Source of the DNA: an uncultured Clostridium sp.
GTDB taxonomy: Bacteria > Bacillota > Clostridia > TANB77 > CAG-508
Length of the DNA stretch: 10,724 nt
Assembly: GCA_945874585.1 (NCBI GenBank)
Contig: CAMCHB010000031.1
Span: 1-10,724 of the forward strand
Direction: 5' to 3'
Notes under the pieces: model-generated
What the model saw: only the letters and a program-made list of their open reading frames with translations
The model's database searches: none
What the model was told of the DNA's origin: nothing
Made by a program: the position numbers and the translations under genes
Shown here: piece after piece, positions 4,902-10,724 of the stretch
Layout: every line of letters begins with the position of its first letter
Position numbering within the stretch: position 1 is the first letter of the stretch

Positions 4902-6668
4902 TTGAAAAAAATTATGACATGGATCATCCTATGGGTCATACTGGGAATCAGCCTGATGCCAATGGCATACGCCCAAACAGAAGTAACAGATGCATATATT
5001 GAATATAGTCACGATACAGGCCATCATTTGAAATATTGGAAAAGTAGCATCAATGATTGGTCATATGTGAATACAGCTTATGTGCAATATGAGCATAATG
5101 GTGTTAAATATCCAGCTTATTGTGCCAATCGAGACAAAATTGGTGTAGAAGTGGATAGCAATTATCAAGTAAATGTATTAGACCATTTAAAAGATGATCG
5201 TATTTGGCGTGTGGTTACCAATGGGTATCCCTATCAAACACCACAACAGATGGGAGTAGAAAATGAAGACGATGCATTTGTGGCTACAAAACATGCAATT
5301 TATTCTATTTTATACGATATTTCAGTAGCAGATTATTACAAAGGGGGAGATGAAAGAGGCAAAAAAATTGTACAAGCTATTGAGCATTTAGTGGATATTG
5401 GCAGAAATGAAAAAGCAGTTTATCAGCAGGGAGATATTCAGTTAAAAGAAGGAGGATTACAAGAGGACAAAGACTATTACATCAAATCATTTTGGATCAA
5501 CAGTCAAATGAATTTGCAAGAATATGAAGTAACACAAATGACAGGCGCTACTCAAAATTCAATTTTATTGGGTGAAGATAATCAACCAAAGAATGTATTT
5601 AGAGCAGGGGAAGAAGGAAAAATAGTAATTCCCAAAAAAGAATTCAAAAAAGATATGGAAATTCACTTAAAGGTACGTGCAAAATGCCAAAATTATCCCA
5701 TCTTTTATGGCTATGCAGAAGATGAAACAAGACAAAATTATATTTTATCATTTGATCAATATGAATGGTTCCAGGAACAATTTAAAATGAATATACCAGT
5801 TTGTCAATCTCAAATTAAAGTAATAAAAAAGGATAAGGAAAATCAAAAACCATTAGCAGGTATTCGTTTTGAAATCTATTACCAAGATGGTGAAAAAATT
5901 GGAACCTATCAAACCAATTCTAAAGGAGAAATTGTGATTGGACATCTAAGACCAGGAATTGTCATGGTAAAAGAAATAGAGACAAAACAGAATTATATTT
6001 TAGATGAAAAGATAAAAGAAATTGAGGTTGGCTATCAAACCAATCAGAAATTAGAAATATGGAATCAAAGGAAAAAAGGAAGTTTGAAGATTATTAAACA
6101 GGACAAAGATGATCCAAAATTACGCATTCCGTCGGTTGAGTTTGAACTGATCAATGAAAAGGGCGAAGTAGTTCAAAAGATAAAAACGAATGAAAAAGGA
6201 GAGGCTGAAGTTGGTGGCTTAGATATTGGAAAATATGTATTAAAAGAAACAAAAAACAATCAGGCTTATCGCATTGGGACAGATCAAACGGTTACGATTG
6301 AATGGAACAAGTTGTCTCAAATGGTGATTGAAAATGAAAAGAAAAAAGGGAAAATTGAAATTGTGAAAGTGGATGCCGATCAACACGAAATCAAAATGCC
6401 AGATGTTGAATTTGATATCCTAGATGCACAAGGAAAAATAGTAGAACATGTAATAACGAATGCAGATGGAGTTGCCATTTCATCGGATCTTCCGATTGGA
6501 ATGTATCAAGTCAAAGAAACGAGAACTAGTGCTGTTTATGAGTTAAAAGAGGAACCAGAAACAGTAGAAGTAAAAGATCATCAGACAACTTCTATTTGTA
6601 TTGAAAATCATAAAATTAAAATGCCAAAGAAAAAAGTGGTACAAGAATTGCCTAAAACCGGCATGTAA
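4902..6668 (+). CDS. Secreted adhesin: thioester-like (TQxA-type) domain, three CnaB/SpaA isopeptide domains, LPKTG end
   Basis: A surface protein of 588 residues from TTG 4902, which has AAAGGAGG 7 bases upstream and gives a classic signal peptide (MKKIMTW, hydrophobic core, AYA cleavage site near residue 24). An ATG at 4857 would add a basic 15-residue extension inside the sortase gene and is less likely. Residues about 55-145 match the thioester domain of Gram-positive adhesins (YCAN Cys74, then VVTNGYP and FVATKHAIYSI), but the expected TQxA reads TKHA. Residues 300-391, 393-481 and 483-571 are three CnaB/SpaA domains with candidate isopeptide Lys/Glu/Asn sets K309/E358/N388, K399/E449/N478 and K489/E539/N569. 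The protein ends VVQELPKTGM with no hydrophobic helix or basic tail after the sorting motif. It follows the sortase gene and is closed by a terminator. Likely role: attachment to host or other surfaces. Confidence 0.9.
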   Translation: MKKIMTWIILWVILGISLMPMAYAQTEVTDAYIEYSHDTGHHLKYWKSSINDWSYVNTAYVQYEHNGVKYPAYCANRDKIGVEVDSNYQVNVLDHLKDDRIWRVVTNGYPYQTPQQMGVENEDDAFVATKHAIYSILYDISVADYYKGGDERGKKIVQAIEHLVDIGRNEKAVYQQGDIQLKEGGLQEDKDYYIKSFWINSQMNLQEYEVTQMTGATQNSILLGEDNQPKNVFRAGEEGKIVIPKKEFKKDMEIHLKVRAKCQNYPIFYGYAEDETRQNYILSFDQYEWFQEQFKMNIPVCQSQIKVIKKDKENQKPLAGIRFEIYYQDGEKIGTYQTNSKGEIVIGHLRPGIVMVKEIETKQNYILDEKIKEIEVGYQTNQKLEIWNQRKKGSLKIIKQDKDDPKLRIPSVEFELINEKGEVVQKIKTNEKGEAEVGGLDIGKYVLKETKNNQAYRIGTDQTVTIEWNKLSQMVIENEKKKGKIEIVKVDADQHEIKMPDVEFDILDAQGKIVEHVITNADGVAISSDLPIGMYQVKETRTSAVYELKEEPETVEVKDHQTTSICIENHKIKMPKKKVVQELPKTGM

Positions 6669-6673
6669 AATAA

Positions 6674-6720
6674 AAAACATCAGAGGAGCTAAAAAAGCAT
6701 CCTGTGATGTTTTCTTATTT
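6674..6720 (+). terminator. Rho-independent terminator of the sortase-adhesin operon
   Basis: AAAACATCA (6674-6682) pairs with TGATGTTTT (6705-6713). The stem continues past one G/G mismatch with AGG/CCT. The T-rich tail TTTTCTTATTT follows. It begins 6 bases after the adhesin stop, which shows that the operon really ends there. Confidence 0.8.
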
Positions 6721-6779
6721 GTTAGGTAGCACTTGGGAGGAACTTCGCCACTAATTTTTAAAATTTGATATTAATGATG

Positions 6780-6808
6780 TTGATATTGTTCGCACAAAAG
6801 AGTATAAT
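6780..6808 (+). promoter_or_regulatory. Sigma-A promoter of the methyltransferase gene, with repeated TTGATATT box
   Basis: TTGATA (6780-6785), 17-base spacer, TATAAT (6803-6808): a near-consensus promoter about 34 bases before the ATG. The octamer TTGATATT at the -35 region (6780-6787) is also present at 6765-6772, a 15-base step, which could be an operator pair for autoregulation. The stretch 6721-6760 before it is richer in G and C than its surroundings, and I see no gene in it. Confidence 0.8.
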
Positions 6809-6841
6809 AATATCATAAAAAAACTTGCGTGAGGTATTAGT

Positions 6842-9022
6842 ATGTATATATCGGTTTCTGATGTCGCAGAAAAATTTAATATATCCAAAAGAAGAGTTCA
6901 GTTTTTGTGTGAGCAAGGACGTATTGAAGGGGCTAAGAGAATGAGTGGTGTGTGGTTAATCCCTGCTGATGTCCAAAAACCTACTGATGCTCGAAGAAAA
7001 ATCACTGTGCCTGAAAATCAATCATCATTATTTGATGATCCTTATAAAATTAAGGAAGAAAAATTAAGTATTGCTCAGGTTTGTGAGTTGCTTTCTATAT
7101 CCCAAGCAACTGTAAAAAACTGGATTAGACTTGGAAAACTTAAAACTACTTCTAATAGCGAAACATTTGATAAGAAGTATATAGAAGAGCTTATCTTAGA
7201 AATAAAGAGCGGAAAAGATAGTCGTTTGAAAAGTCGAAGAAACAAAAAAAGCATAAGTGGAAAAATTGTATATAAAGATTATATCAAAAACAGTCATAAT
7301 CGTGAAGTCGTTGAAGATATTTTAAATTCTTGCGGGCAAATTACAGAAGATGAATTAAGATTGATACTTGCCAATTTTGCATTACAATTATATCAACAAG
7401 CCGGTGGGATAGTTATATCAGATGATTTATTGATAGAAGGAAAAAGTAATATTACAAGTAATGAAATATTTAATGATTTGATTAGAGACTTACTTGGAGA
7501 TATTGATGTAAACAAAATTACCTTAGCAAATATCCAAATTGCTCTGAATAGTAAAGTGCAGTTAGTTCCATCGGAAGATACTTTGGGATTTGCGTATGTT
7601 TCTCTTAGAGATTTAAGTCATCGCAAACAAAACGGTGCATATTACACGCCTGAAAAAACGGTTAATACGCTTATTGGCAAATTAAAAAGCTGTGTTAATA
7701 CTCAAAACAAAATATTATGTGATCCTTGTTGTGGAACAGGAAATTTCCTTATCGGTCTAGTTGGGAGCGGTGTGAAAATTGAGAACCTTTATGGTCAAGA
7801 CATAGATGAAATTAGTATTCTAATTACGCGAATCAATATGTTCTTACTTGATAACAGTATTACTAAGGAACAATTGTATTCTCAATTTGTTTGTGGCGAT
7901 ACTCTTTCTAACACCTTTTCTCGCAAGTTTTCCGTAGTATTAGGAAATCCACCGTGGGGATATGATTTTAGCAAGGAAGAAACTGCATATCTTACTGATA
8001 ATTATATTACGGCTAAAAATAAAGGTATGGAGTCGTATGATTTGTTTATTGAAAAAGGAATGGCAATGCTTGAAGAAGATGGATACTTGGCGTATGTATT
8101 GCCAGAAGCAATTTTGAATGTAAACTCTCATCAACAAGCAAGAGAACTGATAGTAAAAAATACAGCATTTAGGTTTGTAAATTATTTAGGAAATGCTTTT
8201 TCTGGGGTACAATGTCCTGCTATTATTCTAGGTATTCAGAAAGGCTATCACGGAGAAACAAAAGGTTGCAGAATTGAATTAAATAACAAGGAATTTATTA
8301 TCAACAAGAATAGGGAATTAGATGAGACATCGTTCTCTTTCAATGTGAGCGATGAGGAATACGATTGTTTGCGTGTAATTAGTTCTGTACAAAACGCTAA
8401 ATACCTTGCCAATAATGCTAAGTTTGCATTGGGAATTGTTACCGGAAACAATAAGAAGTATATCACAAAAGAAAAAGCAGATGGAATGGAAGTTATTCTA
8501 AAAGGTAGTGATATTTTTAGATATGCTATGAAGGAAACCGATAACTATATTCATTTTGCCCCTGAAAAATTCCAGCAAGTTGCACCAACTGAAATGTATC
8601 GAGCAAAAGAAAAGTTATTGTATAGATTTATTGCTGAAGTTCCTGTTTTCACGTATGATAATCAGCAAACACTTTCGTTGAACAGTTGCAACATCTTAAT
8701 ACCACAGATTGAAGATATGGATATCAAGTATGTTTTGGCGATTTTGAATTCTAGTGTGGCAGCTTATTTTATCAATAAAAAATATAATTCTGTTAAGCTA
8801 CTAAGATCACATATAGAGTCATTGCCAATACCTATGATAAGTGCTGAAAAGCAGAATGATATTATAAAAAGAGTAGACAATATAATAAATTCAAACGAAA
8901 GCATTAGTGGACTATATGAAGAACTTGATAATGAAATTATGAACATCTACTCTCTTTCGGAAATGCAGAGAAAAACTATTCATAGTGCATTATCCGGAAA
9001 GAATTTATTTCTTTTCAAGTAA
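6842..9022 (+). CDS. Type II N6-adenine DNA methyltransferase with two N-terminal HTH domains and TaqI-like C-terminal domain
   Basis: This enzyme transfers methyl groups from S-adenosylmethionine to adenine N6 in a specific DNA site, protecting host DNA from the cognate nuclease. The order of motifs is that of the gamma class: motif X NGAYYTP (264-270), motif I DPCCGTGNF (294-302), GQDID (318-322), catalytic NPPW (369-372), and a C-terminal TaqI-like specificity region with VLAILNSSVAAYF and ESLPIPMIS (about 600-680). Unusually, two excisionase/MerR-like helix-turn-helix segments come first: residues about 3-40 (DVAEKFNISKRRVQFLCEQGRIEG) and 75-105 (IAQVCELLSISQATVKNWIRLGKL). No nuclease motif is visible in its 726 residues, so it is a separate modification subunit, not a type IIG fusion. 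GTGAGGT precedes the ATG. It converges on the endonuclease-controller operon. The recognition site is unknown. Confidence 0.9.
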   Translation: MYISVSDVAEKFNISKRRVQFLCEQGRIEGAKRMSGVWLIPADVQKPTDARRKITVPENQSSLFDDPYKIKEEKLSIAQVCELLSISQATVKNWIRLGKLKTTSNSETFDKKYIEELILEIKSGKDSRLKSRRNKKSISGKIVYKDYIKNSHNREVVEDILNSCGQITEDELRLILANFALQLYQQAGGIVISDDLLIEGKSNITSNEIFNDLIRDLLGDIDVNKITLANIQIALNSKVQLVPSEDTLGFAYVSLRDLSHRKQNGAYYTPEKTVNTLIGKLKSCVNTQNKILCDPCCGTGNFLIGLVGSGVKIENLYGQDIDEISILITRINMFLLDNSITKEQLYSQFVCGDTLSNTFSRKFSVVLGNPPWGYDFSKEETAYLTDNYITAKNKGMESYDLFIEKGMAMLEEDGYLAYVLPEAILNVNSHQQARELIVKNTAFRFVNYLGNAFSGVQCPAIILGIQKGYHGETKGCRIELNNKEFIINKNRELDETSFSFNVSDEEYDCLRVISSVQNAKYLANNAKFALGIVTGNNKKYITKEKADGMEVILKGSDIFRYAMKETDNYIHFAPEKFQQVAPTEMYRAKEKLLYRFIAEVPVFTYDNQQTLSLNSCNILIPQIEDMDIKYVLAILNSSVAAYFINKKYNSVKLLRSHIESLPIPMISAEKQNDIIKRVDNIINSNESISGLYEELDNEIMNIYSLSEMQRKTIHSALSGKNLFLFK

Positions 9023-9037
9023 TGCAAGTAGTTGTGA

Positions 9038-9072
9038 GTAGGTTAATTCCCTACGAAAATAATACTTTTTTT
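9038..9072. terminator. Weak terminator-like hairpin between convergent R and M genes
   Basis: GTAGG (9038-9042) and CCTAC (9050-9054) form a 5-bp stem with a 7-base loop, followed 11 bases later by a seven-T run (9066-9072) that overlaps the end of the endonuclease gene. The stem is short and the T run distant, so activity is doubtful. No other stop signal lies between the two genes. Confidence 0.3.
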
Positions 9073-9814
9073 ATAATAATTTTGTTTTTTTGCCTTTTTG
9101 ACGCACGGCTTCTAAAATATCTTTTTCATCAACAAGGAATGGAGATAATTCTTCCTCGGTCATAAAAATTTGGCCTTCAAAAACTTTAACACCTTTAACG
9201 CCAGTATTTTCGTTACGGTGCTGAGAACCAAGTTTTCCGGTTTTTTGAAGTTCATCACTTGTTAAAACCCAATAGATCAATTCGTCACGGCAAGTGCCGA
9301 TCCAAATGAAAACATCACAACAAGAAGGCTTTAACTGCTGATAGTGATATTTGAATCCAGCAGACTTTGCTTCAGAATGTAAATATGCTCTACTTGCCAA
9401 GCTACCACCTGCTTTTGTGCTATTTGCTCGACAAGCTTTTACTTCAATACGAATTCCATCAAGCCACAAATCGAATTCACCATCAAATTGGGGGTATTCT
9501 AAAGAAACATTTTCTTTTGTTGCTTTTATAAACTGTGGAAAAAGTGTGCGCACATGTTGCTCTCCCCAAGTTTGCCCATAGGTGCGGGGAGCCATATCAA
9601 ACAAATCCAAATATTTATTCCTCTCGCAATACTCAGAGTCCAGTTTGGAATATTGTTCATATGTAATCTCGCCTATTGATAAATAGTACGCTAAAAGTCT
9701 GTTTTCAACGCTAAAAGGAAATAGTGCCTTTTGGCGTTCAATCTCTTTGATAATGTTTATATCCCCTTTGGTATTATTTCGTAATTTTTTTAATTCTGTT
9801 ATCAGCTCTTTCAT
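9071..9814 (-). CDS. Probable type II restriction endonuclease, PD-(D/E)xK type
   Basis: I cannot name the exact family, but the 247-residue protein has the look of a type II restriction enzyme. A PD-(D/E)xK-like site is visible in FDGEFDLWLDGIRIEVKACRA, giving D115, then E124 and K126 (ExK), preceded by a conserved-looking helix GEQHVRTLFPQF (84-95) with a possible supporting Glu. Such nucleases cut unmethylated foreign DNA with Mg2+. Context is the main support: its ATG overlaps the stop of a controller-type regulator (ATGA), with GGAGG 10 bases upstream, and the gene runs towards the methyltransferase. Transcription from the controller promoter would put nuclease synthesis under controller control. 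The short N-terminal helical part (1-60) has no assigned role. Frame and length appear intact. Confidence 0.8.
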   Translation of the reverse strand: MKELITELKKLRNNTKGDINIIKEIERQKALFPFSVENRLLAYYLSIGEITYEQYSKLDSEYCERNKYLDLFDMAPRTYGQTWGEQHVRTLFPQFIKATKENVSLEYPQFDGEFDLWLDGIRIEVKACRANSTKAGGSLASRAYLHSEAKSAGFKYHYQQLKPSCCDVFIWIGTCRDELIYWVLTSDELQKTGKLGSQHRNENTGVKGVKVFEGQIFMTEEELSPFLVDEKDILEAVRQKGKKTKLL

Positions 9815-10029
9815 TTTTTATTATCCTCCAAAAACAATCTATAGGTTTCAATTCCAAGCGCATCGGCGATACGTTGAATATTTTCAAGTGAAATACTACG
9901 GCGGTAACACTCAATGGCGCTTATGTAGGTGCGATGCATACCACACTTCTCGGCGAACGCTTCCTGAGATATTCCTATAGTTGTACGATATTTTTTTAGA
10001 TTACTACCAAATACTTTTATAATATCCAT
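9811..10029 (-). CDS. Restriction-modification controller (C) protein, XRE-type HTH regulator
   Basis: A 72-residue DNA-binding protein made almost only of a helix-turn-helix domain: LKKYRTTIGISQEAFAEKCG (helices 1-2), MHRTYISAIE (recognition helix) and ISLENIQRIADALGI. The RTYIS-IE and SLxNIxRIAxALGI pattern is that of C proteins of type II systems, which dimerise on C-boxes and switch on their own gene and the nuclease gene after a delay. Length is usual (70-80). It lies directly upstream of the endonuclease, overlapping by four bases. The ATG has GGAGG 9 bases upstream. A general XRE repressor is the alternative, but the position argues for a controller. Confidence 0.88.
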   Translation of the reverse strand: MDIIKVFGSNLKKYRTTIGISQEAFAEKCGMHRTYISAIECYRRSISLENIQRIADALGIETYRLFLEDNKK

Positions 10030-10048
10030 AGCTACATTCCTCCATAAT

Positions 10049-10082
10049 TTATAGTATAATCAAAATGAATACAAAAAGTCTA
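10049..10082 (-). promoter_or_regulatory. Promoter and possible operator of the controller-endonuclease operon
   Basis: On the minus strand TAGACT (10082-10077), an 18-base spacer and TATACT (10058-10053) form a plausible promoter. The -10 box lies inside an 11-base palindrome, TTATAGTATAA (10049-10059 on the plus strand), and TTGTAT occurs twice around the -35 region. These are candidates for C-protein binding, but they do not match the classic GACT/AGTC C-boxes clearly. Confidence 0.5.
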
Positions 10083-10296
10083 CATACAATAAGTACCTAA
10101 AAGGAATAATTACAAAGTGCATATGCAATAGTAGGTGATACATTGATGAATCATATAGGAAGTACAAGGCAACCAGGGGATCTAACGGGATTAAGATAAT
10201 TTTTCAAAATTTTGAAAAAACTTCGCTATACAAAACAACTTCAATAATAGTAAAAAACAAAACATCAACACAATTTGAGAAAAAATCTCAAAAACA
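10083..10296. other. Intergenic spacer with palindromes and no clear gene
   Basis: About 210 bases between the controller promoter and the ATPase promoter. It contains a 20-bp perfect palindrome at 10200-10219 (TTTTTCAAAA and its complement), a 7-bp hairpin TTTGAGA-AAAAA-TCTCAAA (10274-10292) and a TGCATATGCA palindrome near 10119. The stretch 10165-10190 is richer in G/C than its surroundings. A 17-codon frame (10146-10199, MNHIGSTRQPGDLTGLR) has AGGTGA before its ATG, but nothing else supports it as a gene. No tRNA or known RNA is recognised. Confidence 0.5.
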
Positions 10297-10325
10297 TTGA
10301 TATTTTTTGAAATTTAGCATATAAT
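10297..10325 (+). promoter_or_regulatory. Sigma-A promoter of the ATPase gene
   Basis: TTGATA (10297-10302), 17-base spacer, TATAAT (10320-10325), about 25 bases before the start codon. It has the same -35, spacer length and -10 as the methyltransferase promoter, including the octamer TTGATATT. Confidence 0.85.
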
Positions 10326-10349
10326 ATATAAAGCGAGGAGGAATCATAA

Positions 10350-10724
10350 ATGTTAATAAGATTTAGTTTTAAAAATTTCAAATCTTTTAAAAATGAAAAT
10401 TGTTTGGATATGGAAGCAACATCACTAAAAGAACATGAATATAATGTAGCAAAAACTGAAAATGGTGACTACTTAAAAGTATCAGCAATTTATGGTGCAA
10501 ATGCTAGTGGTAAAACCAATGTACTACAAGCATTTGGATATATGAAAAATAGAGTGCTAATAACAGACGATTCAAGAAAAAATTCTCCAGTAGAAGAAAA
10601 TGTTTTTAGTTATATGATAAATAACGAGCCAATTAGTTTAGAAGTAGAAATATTAGCTAAAAATGGAAAAATATACAAATATGGGTTTGAAGTATTAAAA
10701 GATAATATTATATCAGAATGGTTA
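10350..10724 (+). CDS. AAA/SMC-like ATP-binding protein (AAA_15/AAA_21, RloA/AbiL-like), 5' part
   Basis: The gene runs off the window, with 125 codons visible. It begins MLIRFSFKNFKSFKNENCLDME, the typical first strand and loop of OLD/RecF/SMC-like ATPases of the AAA_15/AAA_21 group. The Walker A motif GANASGKT follows at residues 49-56. The part after it (VFSYMINNEPISLEVEIL, then IYKYGFEV) has the alternating strands seen between Walker A and the signature motif in this group. Many relatives are defence ATPases (RloA, AbiLi and others), often followed by a small effector gene such as RloB. Start: GAGGAGG lies 8 bases before the ATG, with a strong promoter upstream. Its place beside a restriction system supports a defence role, but without the C-terminus and the next gene the system type stays open. 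Confidence 0.82.
   Translation, partial: MLIRFSFKNFKSFKNENCLDMEATSLKEHEYNVAKTENGDYLKVSAIYGANASGKTNVLQAFGYMKNRVLITDDSRKNSPVEENVFSYMINNEPISLEVEILAKNGKIYKYGFEVLKDNIISEWL

Noticed and set aside
6707..6754. 15-codon frame (MFSYLLGSTWEELRH) between the adhesin terminator and the methyltransferase promoter
   Set aside because: It has no ribosome site and starts inside the terminator stem. At best it is a scrap of an older gene at the island edge.
6842..9022. Methyltransferase as a type IIG (fused nuclease) or BREX PglX-like enzyme
   Set aside because: No PD-(D/E)xK motif is visible in its N-terminal part, the length is too short for PglX, and a separate nuclease and controller are encoded next to it.
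10146..10199. 17-codon frame MNHIGSTRQPGDLTGLR as a peptide gene
   Set aside because: It has a fair ribosome site, but the frame is too short to judge, has no hydrophobic or toxin-like pattern, and is not supported by context.
6741..10226. AACTTCGC present on both sides of the restriction-modification module (6741-6748 and 10219-10226), as a possible target-site duplication
   Set aside because: An 8-base match between two spacers of this length is not far from chance, there are no terminal inverted repeats and no transposase or integrase is in the window.

Overview
The window is AT-rich and carries strong AGGAGG-type ribosome binding sites, TTG starts, a class D sortase with an LPxTG-type surface protein, and split TauE/SafE permeases. 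Together these point to a Gram-positive, low-GC Bacillota, most likely a Clostridia-class anaerobe. This is inferred from gene content only; there is no rRNA or other taxonomic marker here. The first 45 bases are not biological: they are the i5 end of an Illumina Nextera library molecule, so the window begins at an untrimmed contig end.

Layout. 46-3310 (+) is a compact chromosomal operon: the 3' end of an ABC-3 family metal permease, ruvA, rarA, two half-size TauE/SafE permease genes and a 48-residue membrane peptide, closed by a strong bidirectional hairpin. Next to that hairpin lies a 43-bp near-perfect palindrome. 3417-4037 (-) encodes a 23-cysteine protein with a CnaB-like middle and a Cys/His-rich tandem-repeat tail. 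Its short leader holds two hairpins and a sequence resembling a sporulation sigma-K promoter. 4321-6668 (+) is a divergent two-gene surface module: a class D sortase and a secreted adhesin with a thioester-type domain and three isopeptide-type CnaB/SpaA domains. The adhesin stops right after LPKTG-M, without the usual membrane anchor.

6780-10082 is a type II restriction-modification module: a gamma-type N6-adenine methyltransferase with two N-terminal helix-turn-helix domains (+), convergent with a controller-protein/endonuclease operon (-). After a 320-base spacer with palindromes, a further promoter drives an AAA/SMC-like ATPase (10350 onward, cut by the window end) of the kind found in abortive-infection systems. 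The right third therefore looks like the start of a defence island next to housekeeping and surface genes.

How the parts work together. RuvA and RarA act in recombination and fork repair. The two TauE/SafE halves probably form one transporter. The sortase is expected to attach the neighbouring adhesin. The controller protein is expected to delay endonuclease expression until the methyltransferase has protected the host DNA. No wholly new system can be proved from the sequence. The best leads are the anchorless adhesin with a Lys in place of the thioester Gln, the cysteine-ladder protein with its structured leader, and the partly visible ATPase locus.
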